Assembly: GCA_002688185.1 (NCBI GenBank)
Contig: NZCE01000014.1
Coordinates: forward strand, 1-16,655
Direction: 5' to 3'
Source: Spirochaetales bacterium
GTDB taxonomy: Bacteria; Spirochaetota; Spirochaetia; ARS1246
DNA length: 16,655 nucleotides
A model generated the notes under the pieces. The model did no database searches. It worked only from the letters and a program-made list of their open reading frames with translations, and was not told where the DNA came from. A program made the translations under genes and the position numbers. Shown here piece by piece: positions 1 to 8,248 of the stretch; position 1 is the stretch's first letter; the number at the start of each line of letters is the position of its first letter.

Positions 1-2
1 GA

Positions 3-53
3 GCGAGTATCAGAAGTGCAGATGAGTTATTTGCTTTGCTAGCAGAAAGTTAG
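3..53 (+). CDS. Possible C-terminal tail of an upstream gene
   Basis: One frame is open from the left edge to a TAG at 51-53 and would encode 16 residues (ASIRSADELFALLAES). The amphipathic look is compatible with the end of a real protein, but 16 codons are too few to prove coding or identify a family. The two other forward frames also stop early: one at a TGA near 23-25, the other at a TAG near 40-42. What follows (54-123) shows no strong terminator hairpin, so if this is a gene end it may be cotranscribed with the chemoreceptor that follows. Confidence 0.3.
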   Translation, partial: ASIRSADELFALLAES

Positions 54-524
54 CTTAAATCCAACCGCCTGTTGTTTCCATAGCGCAAATGTGCTCGCAG
101 ATAGAACGTAAATAAGCGCTTTTGGGAGGAGTTCCTAATGACTATATTCGTAAACTTAAAACTGCGGAGTAAGATTTTTATCATTGCAATCATCGTGATC
201 CTGCTCCTCGCCGGTACGCTGACAACCTACAGCATTGTATCTGGCATGCAGGACACCCGGCGGGACATAGAGGCTTTCCGCAATGAAGAGCTAGCTAAAA
301 AGAAGCAGAATCTGAAAAGCTATGTTGATATTGCCTATGAAACCATTCTTTCCAACTACGAAAAAACCAACGATACAGAATATCTTGAAGATCGCTACGG
401 TACTCGCCTAAGAAGTATAGTCGACGTTGGGGAATCCATAATCCGGCACCATATGTCGATGGTACATGGGGCTGAAGATGAAATATCAGCAGCTCAAAAC
501 AGTGCGATGATAGATATCAAAAAT

Positions 525-845
525 ATGCGCTATGATTCCGGAACCGGCTATTTGTGGATTAATGATACCACCACGCCCGTGCCGATCATGGTCATGCATC
601 CAACACTGCCCAGACTCGACGGCGAGGTACTTGATGAGGAGTAGTTCAACTCAGTTGGAGAAGAGAAAAGGAACCTTTTTGTTGCGTTTAATGAGGTATG
701 CGCTGAATACGGTGAAGGGTTTGTGCAATACATGTGGCCAAAACCGACTGGGGACGGTCTCACCGAATATCAGCCAAAACTGTCGTATGTTAAGCTTATT
801 CCCGAGTGGAATTGGATAATAGGAACAGGCATCTACATCGATGAT
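525..845 (+). repeat. Cache module copy 1 (tandem intragenic repeat)
   Basis: This is the first of two collinear 321-bp copies inside the chemoreceptor gene. It runs from the MRYDSGTGYLWIND stretch to GTGIYIDD. It matches the copy at 891-1211 at a constant offset of 366 bp without any indel. The DNA around MVMHPT is nearly identical in both copies. This copy contains the amber codon at 642-644. Confidence 0.85.
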
Positions 846-890
846 GCCGTCCGCGATGCCCAGCTTGCCTCAATGACAACAATCAAAGAG

Positions 891-1211
891 ATGCGATACG
901 ACGACGGTGTGGGCTATTTTTGGATAAACGATACTACAACGCCGGTGCCAATCATGGTTATGCATCCAACCGTACCCGATTTGGACGGTCAAGTGCTCGA
1001 CTCGCCAAATTACGATACGGTAGGCATTGAAAAGAAAAATCTTTTTGTGGCGTTTAACGAGGTAACGAGTGAGAACGGTGAAGGATTTGTGCGATATATG
1101 TGGCCAAAGCCAACCGAAGACGGTTTGACCGAGGATCAACCAAAAGAGTCTTTTGTGCGCCTATTTGAGCCGTGGCAGTGGATTGTCGGAACGGGGATAT
1201 ATGTCGATGAC
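891..1211 (+). repeat. Cache module copy 2 (tandem intragenic repeat)
   Basis: This is the second copy of the extracellular sensory module, from MRYDDGVGYFWIND to GTGIYVDD. It is collinear with 525-845 at a 366-bp offset. Where copy 1 has TAG (642-644), this copy has AAT (Asn, 1008-1010). The copies differ mainly by conservative changes and third-position changes, as expected after duplication under protein-level selection. Confidence 0.85.
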
Positions 1212-2563
1212 ATTAACGCAGAAGCTGCTCTAAAAGAGGCCGTGATGCAGAAAGACGTGACGCGTTCTGTCGTCATCTTTGCCGTTATTTCAGCGGTCTT
1301 GGCTGTGGTTGGCCTGCTGCTTTTTACCTTCCTTCTCAGGGCAATTACTAAACCTATAACCGATGTAGTGGACTGGTCGCGGGAGCTTGCGAAAGGAAAT
1401 CTAACGCAACGCCTTGGGTTTGTGAATGAAAGCGAGATCGGAGTTCAAAGCAAGAACTTGAATGAGGCGGCCGATTCGATCCAGAGTCTCGTTGAAACGC
1501 TTAAAGGCACTGCCGAAAGGGCCGACGGTATGCAAAGTGAATTAGCAACTTCTTCCGAGGAGACGTCCGCGTCGTTTTCGGAGATCAGCGCAAATCTCGA
1601 GTCGGTGGCAAAGCAGTTTGAGCAGCTCAATCAAACAATTGGGGATTCCTCCACGGCGGTGAATCAAATTACATCGAATATTTCGTCCTTGGAGGGACAA
1701 ATATCAAGGCAGATTTCTTCTGTAACCCAGTCATCAACAGCCATGGAACAAATTATGGCATCGATCAACAATGTAGCTCGGACTAGCGAAGAGAAAGGCA
1801 AAGCCGCGGAAGGACTCATCAACATTTTAGCAGACGGCAGGGGAAAGCTTACTTCCATGAACCAAACTGTAACGAACCTCGGAAAGTCTATAGATGAAAT
1901 GATGGACGTAATATCTTTGATAAACGTCATCACTTCCCAGTCAAAGATGCTGTCGATGAACGCCGCCATTGAGGCCGCCCACGCCGGGGAGTCAGGGAAG
2001 GGCTTCTCCGTTGTCGCCGATGAAATGCGTCTGTTGGCATCTTCGGCCAGCGAGAATGCAAAAAGCATCGAGTCAACACTAAACGCGAACATTCAGGAGA
2101 TCGGGAACCTGATGAACGTGAGTATGCAGACCGGTGAGGCGTTTGACCGCATTGAGGGTGAGGTTACCGAGCTGGCAAATGCGCTTACAGAGATTTCACA
2201 CGCTATGACCGAACTTGCAGAGGGTACCCATGAAGTTTTGAGTGCCGTAGAAAATATGAGGAACATCAGCGCCGAGGTTCAGGCCGGCTCCGTCGAGATG
2301 AATCGCGGGAACACTGTGGTTACGGAATCCATCGAAAATGTGTTAAATATTTCCCAAGATGTAGGAAACGCCATAACGGAGATCAACACCGGTACGGATC
2401 AGATTAACATGGCAATGAATGCCCTTAATGACCGCGTGAGAGGGATTGTTGAGAATATTGCGGATATCCGGTCTGAAGTGGGAAGATTTCAAACCTAAAT
2501 CGACGATGCGCTCCAACCGACCGACGCCTGCAAACGGTGAGTTTCTTTCCGTGCCCGATTGGG

Positions 2564-3328
2564 CTAGCGCGCAACCATTCCACCGTCTATGTGCAGGGTA
2601 GTTGCTGTTACATATGAGGCATCTTCGCTCAGAAGATAGGCGATTCCGGCTGCAATCTCGTTGGGTCTGCCAAGCCGTCGCATGACGGCGCCGTGCATGT
2701 CCATCTGCTCGAGCTCACGCTTCCGCGTAGCGGGATCCGGCGCATTGATAAAATGCATCTCCGTTACAATCCATCCCGGCGCGACGGCATTTACCCGTAT
2801 GCCGTATTCTATGAGCTCCGATGCACAGTTGCGCGTCAGCGCGATAAGGCCGGCTTTGGTCGCGTCGTACACCCACCGATTTGCGTGAGCTCTGAACGCT
2901 CCTTCAGAAGAAAGGTTGACGATATTGCCGGGTCCGTTTTTTAGTAACGGCAATAACTCTCGTATGCAGAGAGCCGGCGCCTTAAGGTTGATATCTATCT
3001 GCTGCTGCCAATCGCTGCTGCATGCGCCCTCAATCGAACCATTCCGATAGATACCGGCACAATTCACCAGTCCATGGATGGCCGGTGTTTGTTTGCTGAT
3101 CCTGCCGGCAAGATTGATAATCGAAGATTCCTTGGATAGATCAACATATTCAAAGCCGGCCAGCAAATCTCTGGCTTTAATAAAGCGCACTGTTTCGGCG
3201 CCGGCGTCCTCATTTACATCGGCAATAATGACCGTCGCATTTTCTGAGGCGAGTCGTTCAGCCGTTGCCCGCCCAATCCCCATGGCGCCGCCGGTGACGA
3301 TAATTGTCTTGTTCTCAAATCGTTTCAT
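2564..3328 (-). CDS. Classical short-chain dehydrogenase/reductase (SDR)
   Basis: A soluble NAD(P)-dependent oxidoreductase of 254 residues, the usual length for the classical SDR family. The cofactor motif TGGAMGIG is at residues 12-19. An Asp at 37, at the end of the second strand (ADVN), favours NAD(H). NCAG (89-92) replaces the common NNAG. Catalytic Ser141, Tyr154 and Lys158 (YDATK) are present, and the end ATTLHIDGGM is typical of the FabG-like group. The start is set at ATG 3328 because GGAGA lies 6-7 nt upstream. A longer frame from 3367 would add 13 hydrophobic, uncharacteristic residues. The gene diverges from the sulfatase pair and may act on a released sugar or sugar acid, for example as a uronate reductase. 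That substrate is inferred from context only. Stop codon TAG. Confidence 0.85.
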   Translation of the reverse strand: MKRFENKTIIVTGGAMGIGRATAERLASENATVIIADVNEDAGAETVRFIKARDLLAGFEYVDLSKESSIINLAGRISKQTPAIHGLVNCAGIYRNGSIEGACSSDWQQQIDINLKAPALCIRELLPLLKNGPGNIVNLSSEGAFRAHANRWVYDATKAGLIALTRNCASELIEYGIRVNAVAPGWIVTEMHFINAPDPATRKRELEQMDMHGAVMRRLGRPNEIAAGIAYLLSEDASYVTATTLHIDGGMVAR

Positions 3329-3370
3329 GCGATTCTCCGGAAAGCTGCTTAAAAAAAAATATACCACCGG

Positions 3371-3400
3371 TTGTCAGCAAATACTGGGCGCGGCTTTAAT
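3371..3400 (+). promoter_or_regulatory. Candidate sigma70-type promoter for the sulfatase genes
   Basis: TTGTCA (3371-3376) and TTTAAT (3395-3400) are each one base from the consensus hexamers and are separated by 18 bp. They sit in the divergent intergenic region and point towards the sulfatases, with transcription expected to begin near 3406-3408. That would give a leader of about 95 nt. Confidence 0.45.
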
Positions 3401-3403
3401 CAG

Positions 3404-3422
3404 CCAGGCTTTTTTAGCCTGG
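3404..3422. promoter_or_regulatory. Perfect palindrome overlapping the predicted sulfatase start site (candidate operator)
   Basis: CCAGGCT (3404-3410), a TTTTT spacer and AGCCTGG (3416-3422) form a perfect 7-bp inverted repeat. It begins just after the predicted -10 hexamer, where a repressor would block initiation. It could also form a hairpin near the 5' end of the transcript. It is unlikely to be a terminator, because it lies between two divergent gene starts and has no trailing U-tract. Confidence 0.45.
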
Positions 3423-3502
3423 ACTAGTACCGTTGAATAACCGCCGTCATTCAAGCATGATGGCTGTAGTCAATTTCCAGTCGACTTTCTCGTGGGGCAT
3501 CG

Positions 3503-4993
3503 ATGAACAAAACGCCAAATATCATCTTTATTTTCTGCGACGATTTGGGGTGGGGGGACGTGAGTTGCCTTAGTCCCGACTCGAGAATTCAAACACCTCA
3601 TATTGACGCCCTTGCCCAATCCGGCATGTCGTTTACCGACGCGCACGCCGGTTCGTCGGTATGCACGCCATCGCGCTATACGTTGCTGACTGGCCGGTAT
3701 TGCTGGCGTACCAGGTTGAAGCGCGGCGTAAACGGTGGATACAGTCCGGCGTTGCTCCATCCTGATCGCATGACGGTGGCGTCGATGCTCGCAGAGATTG
3801 GATATACGAGCGCGTGCATCGGGAAATGGCATATAGGTATGGACTGGACTCTCAAAAAAAATACCGCCGGTGAGTTTCCTCAAGAACTATCTAGAGAAGA
3901 GCTCAAGTTTGATGAGCTGGTCGATTTTTCTAAACCGATAAAGAATGGACCTGTGGACGTGGGATTTAATTATTATTTTGGCATATCGGCGTCTCTCGAC
4001 ATGTCGCCCTACGTTTTTATCGAAAATGATAGGGCGACTACTGTTCCTACGGAGCACATTCCTAAAGGTGAGACGCCTGAAAGCCGGGCTCGGGCCGGGA
4101 TCGGAGCAGCCGGGTGGCGGCATGAAGATGTACTACCCGCCTTGGAGCACAAATCTGTCGATTTTGTCAGGGAGCAGACCGGCCGCGGGAATCCCTTTTT
4201 TCTCTATGTACCGGTAAACGGCCCGCACACGCCGGTTGTGCCGAACGAACCTTTTATCGGCAAGAGCGACTGCGGGACCTATGGCGATTTTGTCATGGAG
4301 ATCGATCAAACCGTCGGCAATATCGTACAGGCGGTTAAAGATGCCGGCGTGTACGATGAGACTATGATCTTTTTTTCGAGTGATAACGGGCCTGAAACCC
4401 TCACCGCCGCATATAGAGAGCAGTTTAATCATTTCAGCTCCTGGAAGTTTCGGGGCATGAAACGAGACAATTGGGAGGGCGGGCATCGGATTCCCTTCAT
4501 TGTGAGTTGGCCCGGTGTCGTAGAGGCAGGTGTGCAGAATCAGCAGTTTGTGGAGCTGGCCGACTTTACCGCAACAGTTGCGGAAATTACGTCAACCGAG
4601 CTTCCGGATGATGCAGCAGAGGACAGCTATAGCATGCTTCCCCTACTGCGGGGTAAAAACGCCACCGGCTACCGGGAGTTCTCTGTACACCACTCGGTTT
4701 CGGGAAAATGGGCAATCCGCCGCGCAAAGTGGAAGCTGCTGCTTCATTCGGGCTCCGGCGGCAATGCCTATGATTGTCCCGAGAATAATGATCCAGTCCA
4801 GTTGTATGACATGGAGACCGATCCATATGAAACTACAAACGTTTATGGTAGCCATGCTGATGTAGTAAAGGAGCTAAAAGCGCTGTGCCTCAAAAGCATT
4901 CGTGAGGGGAGGAGCACCCCTGGAGCCAGTCAGGATAATGATCCCGATGGTGATTGGGTACAACTGCGAGAGCTCATCGAACTGCGTGTGTAG
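3503..4993 (+). CDS. Cys-type sulfatase, arylsulfatase A-like
   Basis: Hydrolyses sulfate esters, probably on a carbohydrate. The protein has 496 residues. The sulfatase signature CTPSRYTLLTG starts at Cys54, the residue converted to formylglycine by a maturase; no maturase gene is in the window. Metal and active-site landmarks are in place: Asp13-Asp14, Lys108 and His110 in GKWHIG, His242 in GPHTPVVP, Asp294-Asn295 in SSDNG, and Lys320 in the FRGMK segment before WEGGHRIPF. No signal peptide is evident, since the sulfatase fold begins almost at residue 4, so the enzyme looks cytoplasmic. ATG 3503 follows GTGGGG (3492-3497), a modest ribosome site. Its neighbour 34 nt downstream is a second sulfatase of a different subgroup, so the two may remove different sulfates from one substrate. 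The substrate cannot be told from sequence alone. Confidence 0.92.
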   Translation: MNKTPNIIFIFCDDLGWGDVSCLSPDSRIQTPHIDALAQSGMSFTDAHAGSSVCTPSRYTLLTGRYCWRTRLKRGVNGGYSPALLHPDRMTVASMLAEIGYTSACIGKWHIGMDWTLKKNTAGEFPQELSREELKFDELVDFSKPIKNGPVDVGFNYYFGISASLDMSPYVFIENDRATTVPTEHIPKGETPESRARAGIGAAGWRHEDVLPALEHKSVDFVREQTGRGNPFFLYVPVNGPHTPVVPNEPFIGKSDCGTYGDFVMEIDQTVGNIVQAVKDAGVYDETMIFFSSDNGPETLTAAYREQFNHFSSWKFRGMKRDNWEGGHRIPFIVSWPGVVEAGVQNQQFVELADFTATVAEITSTELPDDAAEDSYSMLPLLRGKNATGYREFSVHHSVSGKWAIRRAKWKLLLHSGSGGNAYDCPENNDPVQLYDMETDPYETTNVYGSHADVVKELKALCLKSIREGRSTPGASQDNDPDGDWVQLRELIELRV

Positions 4994-5027
4994 CGGGCCC
5001 TACCAAATACCCGGAGTAGCACCTCAA

Positions 5028-6335
5028 GTGGCAAAAAAGCCCAACATAGTTTTTATCTTTTCGGATCAGCAGAATGCATCGATGATGAGTTGCGCGGGCA
5101 CTCATTATATTAACACCCCGGCGATGGACAGCATTGCTAAGAATGGCGTACTGTTTTCACGGGCATATTGTGCAAATCCTGCATGTCTCCCTGCTCGTTT
5201 CAGCCTGATGACGGGCCGTCTCCCGAGCGAGATCGGCATTCGGTCCAATAGTAGCGCCGTCAACGAGGTGCCGCATGCAATCAAAAAAAACGCCTTGGGA
5301 TCTGTCTTTCGGGATGCGGGCTACCGGACAGCCTACGGAGGTCACGTCCATCTGCCAAGAATGACGGTTGAGGACATCGGCTTTACAAGCCTTATTGATG
5401 ACGACAGAAATCAGCTTGCCGACGCCTGCATTGGCTACATAGACGCTGCCGGTGACGATCCCTACCTTCTGGTAGCATCGTTTATCAACCCACACGATAT
5501 TTGCTACATGGCTATCCGTGACTTTGCCTCCACCGAGGAAGAAATCCGGCTTGTGGAACGAGGTGGGGTTCCCTTTCAACATCTTGATCGCGCTTTACTG
5601 TTTCCCGCAGGCGCCGAGCTGCCGCCGCTACCGGCCAATTTTGAGCCACAGGCGGATGAGCCTGAGGCTATATCGATCCTTCAAGCCCGTAGACCTTTTA
5701 AGCAGAAAGCCCGTGCGCTCTATTCGCCCGAGCAGTGGAGAAAACACCGTTGGGCGTACGCACGTCTAACAGAGATGGTGGATGCCCAAGTTGCGAGAGT
5801 TCTCGCGGCAGTCAGACGGAGCAATCGCAGGGACGATACTATCATAGTGTTCTCGTCAGATCATGGTGATATGGACGCGTCTCACAGGATGGAGCATAAA
5901 GCCGCGTTATACGATGAATCATGCCGGGTTCCGTTTATCATTAGCGACCCTGCCGGTGGATTGACTGAGGTCACGGTGGGAGATTATCCGGTGTCAGTTG
6001 GGCTTGATCTCTTACCAACTCTGTGTGATTTTGCCGATATAGCCGCGCCCTCCGACATCCAAGGCGTGAGCCTAAGATCCGCCGTAAAAGGCGGCGAGCA
6101 AAACACCCGAGAATTCATACCCGTGGAGAGCGAATACGGACGTATGGTAGTCTCCGATAGATATAAATACATTAGGTATGACGAGGGCTCCCAAAATGAG
6201 CAGCTGATGGATCTGGTTTCTGACCCGGGGGAAATGGAGAATTGTTTTAAACGTGCCGATAAACGTGATGTTCTCAATCAACTCAAAGGTTATTTTTCCC
6301 GGCAGTGGGATGAAGAAAGTGGGTATGTCGATTGA
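5028..6335 (+). CDS. Second sulfatase family protein (CLPAR-type active site)
   Basis: A member of the alkaline phosphatase-like sulfatase superfamily with 435 residues. I place the start at GTG 5028, so that the protein opens directly with KKPNIVFIFSDQQN as sulfatases do. A GGAG at 5013-5016 is 11 nt upstream, which is rather long. An earlier ATG (4902) lies inside the preceding gene and adds an unlike 42-residue tail. Formylglycine Cys53 sits in CLPARFSLMTG (53-63). SSDHGD has Asp278 and His279, and Lys291 precedes the YDESCRVP segment. This resembles choline-sulfatase or heparan-N-sulfatase-like groups more than arylsulfatase A. Oddly, the usual GKWH segment reads GHVH, so the conserved active-site Lys is replaced by His106. 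Likely cotranscribed with the sulfatase upstream. Also without a signal peptide. Confidence 0.87.
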   Translation: MAKKPNIVFIFSDQQNASMMSCAGTHYINTPAMDSIAKNGVLFSRAYCANPACLPARFSLMTGRLPSEIGIRSNSSAVNEVPHAIKKNALGSVFRDAGYRTAYGGHVHLPRMTVEDIGFTSLIDDDRNQLADACIGYIDAAGDDPYLLVASFINPHDICYMAIRDFASTEEEIRLVERGGVPFQHLDRALLFPAGAELPPLPANFEPQADEPEAISILQARRPFKQKARALYSPEQWRKHRWAYARLTEMVDAQVARVLAAVRRSNRRDDTIIVFSSDHGDMDASHRMEHKAALYDESCRVPFIISDPAGGLTEVTVGDYPVSVGLDLLPTLCDFADIAAPSDIQGVSLRSAVKGGEQNTREFIPVESEYGRMVVSDRYKYIRYDEGSQNEQLMDLVSDPGEMENCFKRADKRDVLNQLKGYFSRQWDEESGYVD

Positions 6336-6338
6336 TCC

Positions 6339-6355
6339 ACCACTTTAGTGGTTTT
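6339..6355 (+). terminator. Short hairpin with T-run between convergent genes
   Basis: ACCACT (6339-6344) and AGTGGT (6347-6352) can form a compact stem, effectively 5 bp with a 4-nt loop, followed by TTT. It lies just after the second sulfatase stop (6333-6335) and just before the stop of the convergent mutarotase-like gene (6354-6356). The short T-run makes it a weak terminator for the plus strand. On the minus strand no T-run follows. Confidence 0.4.
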
Positions 6356-7607
6356 AAAGTGCTTCCGCAAATCGCCCCAGGGCTTTAAAATCGCCGTTCG
6401 CCGGCATCTGGTGGGACTCACCGCCGTAGCCCTCAATTATCAACTCTTCAGCACCGAGCTCCACACTGTTTACTCCTCTGCTCAGGGTCATGTTTTGATA
6501 GGCGAATAACGCTGTTCCGTAGGAGAGCGTTTTTTCCTCTCCCGGCGCAAGCTCGAAAAGCGTCGGCTTGCCCAAGATCTCCGGGTTATCGAGGGCATAC
6601 TGCAGGCCGTTGGCGTACGCCCCAGTCGCATTTTCCGTCCCAAGGCAGAAAGTAAGATCAGTTCCTCCGTCGTAAAATGCCCATGGCGGGAAACTTCGAC
6701 CACCGTATTGCATCCAATAGTCGTTGAAATTCAGGATCATGTCATTACGTCCCGCAGTTGTTGGACCTTTGAAAAACGTCAGATATACAGTATTTAAGAT
6801 CGGGTTAGTGACCGAGCTCCATCCGATGGCGGCGTTCTCAGGTACGGCGCCACAGACAAAATCCGAATACCCGATCATCCCCGGCACAGTCCGCAAATCG
6901 GTTGTGCCGCCCGATTTAAGGGGAGCTGACTGCAGATCGGCAAAGTCGGCACCAAGGACAAGCCTTCCGGTTGTGTCAAACTCACCGTCGCCGGGCGCCG
7001 TGGCAAATCGGTCGGCGCACGCATCGATGAGGCATCCGGCACAGAGAAACGGCGGGGCAACTGTATTGTGCCAGGCGGCGTTGAGCATTCTTGATTCTGT
7101 GGCCGCATTCTTTGCGGTGAGTAACGTGTAGTGAACCGGATGCCTCGGGAGCAACACATCAACCTTGGTGTACGAAACCGGCAGCGACGGATATTCCGGG
7201 GAAGCCGCTATGGCCGATTTCACATATACGCCCTCCCCTTCAACGACTCCGGACGACACAACATTCCAAAGGCCGTTTGCAGTGAGTCCATGGGCTTGGT
7301 GACTCACCCCGTATGCTTCACCCGGTGGTCCAAAATTGGGAAAGCACGGAAAATTTCCAGCCAGCTCGTAGAGCAGCTCTACCGGCCAAATTGATCCGTG
7401 TTTTGACTCATTATATGGAATGCCTGAATTGGCTCTGAAATGTGGCAGCCAATGGGCATTGAGCCAACCGTTTCCCCTTGGAGTACTCAGCTCCGGCACC
7501 ATGCCGCCCTTATCGGCAACTACCACCCTGATAATACCGTTTGATAGAAGCGTGGCGTTCCTACCGCTTAGATCCGTGATTCGTTTTATTTCGAGATCGT
7601 TAGGCAT
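6354..7607 (-). CDS. Aldose 1-epimerase (mutarotase)-fold protein, function unassigned
   Basis: A 417-residue soluble protein. Two segments suggest the galactose-mutarotase-like fold. One is an N-terminal strand pair, NGIIRVVVADKGGMVPEL (about 23-40). The other is HGLTANGLWNV (106-116), the position of the HGFARxxxW-type motif in aldose and hexose-6-phosphate epimerases. Such proteins interconvert sugar anomers, or bind sugars without a known reaction. The length exceeds a minimal mutarotase (about 300-350), so extra segments exist and a DUF4432-like group is possible. The start is firm: GGAGG lies 5 nt before ATG 7607. It is 96 nt downstream of the flavin reductase gene on the same strand. 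Placement beside the sulfatases suggests carbohydrate handling (inference). Confidence 0.6.
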   Translation of the reverse strand: MPNDLEIKRITDLSGRNATLLSNGIIRVVVADKGGMVPELSTPRGNGWLNAHWLPHFRANSGIPYNESKHGSIWPVELLYELAGNFPCFPNFGPPGEAYGVSHQAHGLTANGLWNVVSSGVVEGEGVYVKSAIAASPEYPSLPVSYTKVDVLLPRHPVHYTLLTAKNAATESRMLNAAWHNTVAPPFLCAGCLIDACADRFATAPGDGEFDTTGRLVLGADFADLQSAPLKSGGTTDLRTVPGMIGYSDFVCGAVPENAAIGWSSVTNPILNTVYLTFFKGPTTAGRNDMILNFNDYWMQYGGRSFPPWAFYDGGTDLTFCLGTENATGAYANGLQYALDNPEILGKPTLFELAPGEEKTLSYGTALFAYQNMTLSRGVNSVELGAEELIIEGYGGESHQMPANGDFKALGRFAEAL

Positions 7608-7652
7608 CTTTACCTCCGTTTACGGATGTCATCTTATCGTCCGGTCTCAAGT

Positions 7653-7681
7653 GGCGCTGTCGCCCAAAAGGGCTCCGCGCC
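7653..7681. promoter_or_regulatory. GC-rich two-tier hairpin in the leader of the mutarotase-like gene
   Basis: An outer GGCGC (7653-7657) pairs with GCGCC (7677-7681), and an inner GCCC (7662-7665) pairs with GGGC (7670-7673) around an AAAA loop. On the minus strand it lies just after the flavin reductase stop and about 45 nt before the next gene's start. It has no U-tract in either direction. It may stabilise the upstream mRNA 3' end or act as an attenuating leader structure. No known riboswitch was recognised. Confidence 0.35.
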
Positions 7682-7703
7682 GCTTAAAAACTTGGTTCTG
7701 AGT

Positions 7704-8204
7704 CTACTCAGCCTGGTAAACGTTTAAGATTTCTCCATAATAGACACGGTGAAAATCGCCGCCGGCATATGAGCCGGCAACTATGGCAGGATCTAAATCA
7801 CCGTTTATGACGTTACTCTTATGGATTACCTTGCATTCATATTGAATCGAGCACTCTTGAATAGTAGGTACGGAAATTGACTCGCCGGGGATAAGTCCTA
7901 GATTATATTCGCTTATCTTATCCACGTCCCTGCCTGACTTGCTGCCGCAGAAGGCCACAGTTTTTCTCAAATCGTCTGTAGGTACGTTTACGGAAAACTC
8001 AGGGAGCGCCTCCAGGAGGCTAAAAGAATACCGTGTGGGGCGCACCAGCACGATAAACACCCGTCTGCCCCAAATTCGTCCGATGGTTCCCCACCCGATA
8101 GTCATCGGATTAGCCTGCTTGCCCGTCGCTAAAAGTAAACCCTCTTTGCCTAAACGATCCAGGGTTTCCCTCATTGCATCGTATGTACCAATCTTTTTTC
8201 TCAT
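7704..8204 (-). CDS. Flavin reductase family (FMN-binding split-barrel) protein
   Basis: A 166-residue protein that resembles the flavin reductase (DIM6/NTAB-like) family, which binds FMN and reduces flavin or serves as an electron-transfer flavoprotein. The conserved N-terminal pattern is visible: a strand ending LLATGKQANPMTIGWGT (about 24-40), then RVFIVLVRPTRYSFSLL, then FSVNVP. It ends with a short GEILNVY strand. ATG 8204 follows GGAGA by about 8 nt. The gene is divergent from the valS leader. Its partner protein is unknown. Standalone members of this family in anaerobes are often of unassigned function. Stop codon TAG. Confidence 0.8.
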   Translation of the reverse strand: MRKKIGTYDAMRETLDRLGKEGLLLATGKQANPMTIGWGTIGRIWGRRVFIVLVRPTRYSFSLLEALPEFSVNVPTDDLRKTVAFCGSKSGRDVDKISEYNLGLIPGESISVPTIQECSIQYECKVIHKSNVINGDLDPAIVAGSYAGGDFHRVYYGEILNVYQAE

Positions 8205-8248
8205 TCAGTAAATCTCCTATACATATGGCTCATTGTACCTGCTTTATG

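Larger units (their letters stand above)
138..2498 (+). pseudogene. Methyl-accepting chemotaxis protein with tandem Cache modules, interrupted by an in-frame TAG
   Basis: This is a transmembrane chemoreceptor that would sense small molecules outside the membrane and signal to CheA/CheW inside. A strong Shine-Dalgarno (GGGAGGAG, 124-131) lies 6 nt before ATG 138. Read through, the gene has 786 codons. A first membrane helix spans about residues 13-34. Two Cache_2-like modules follow at about 130-236 and 252-358, each with the MRYD, GYxWIND and HPT sequence signatures. A second membrane helix spans about 377-400 and a HAMP region about 401-455. The cytoplasmic signalling domain has its hairpin tip near residue 607 (MNAAIEAAHAGESGKGF). 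The reading frame never shifts, but codon 169 is TAG (642-644). It aligns with AAT in the second Cache copy. No convincing restart exists before GTG 723, which lies inside a Cache module and would lose the first membrane helix. No C-terminal CheR-tethering pentapeptide is visible; the protein ends GRFQT. It is either a recent nonsense allele, a sequencing error, or a suppressed codon. Confidence 0.8.

Noticed and set aside
34..49. Palindromic stretch around TGCTAGCA near the left edge as an operator or terminator
   Set aside because: Only the central 8 bp are perfect, the flanks mismatch, and no T-run follows. It may simply be coding DNA.
642..644. Pyrrolysine insertion at the internal TAG of the chemoreceptor
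   Set aside because: TAG ends eight other genes here, no pyl genes are in the window, and chemoreceptors are not known Pyl proteins. A nonsense change or sequencing error is simpler.
2553..2564. GCCC-GATT-GGGC hairpin as terminator between the chemoreceptor and the SDR
   Set aside because: Only 4 bp and no T-run on either strand; too weak to call.
3503..4993. Opposite-strand open frames across the sulfatases and other genes as real genes
   Set aside because: They have no family features or ribosome sites and mirror the codon structure of the strongly supported genes.
4902..5027. N-terminal extension of the second sulfatase inside the first
   Set aside because: The 42 added residues are the shifted frame of the first gene's end and bear no family resemblance. 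The fold starts at GTG 5028.
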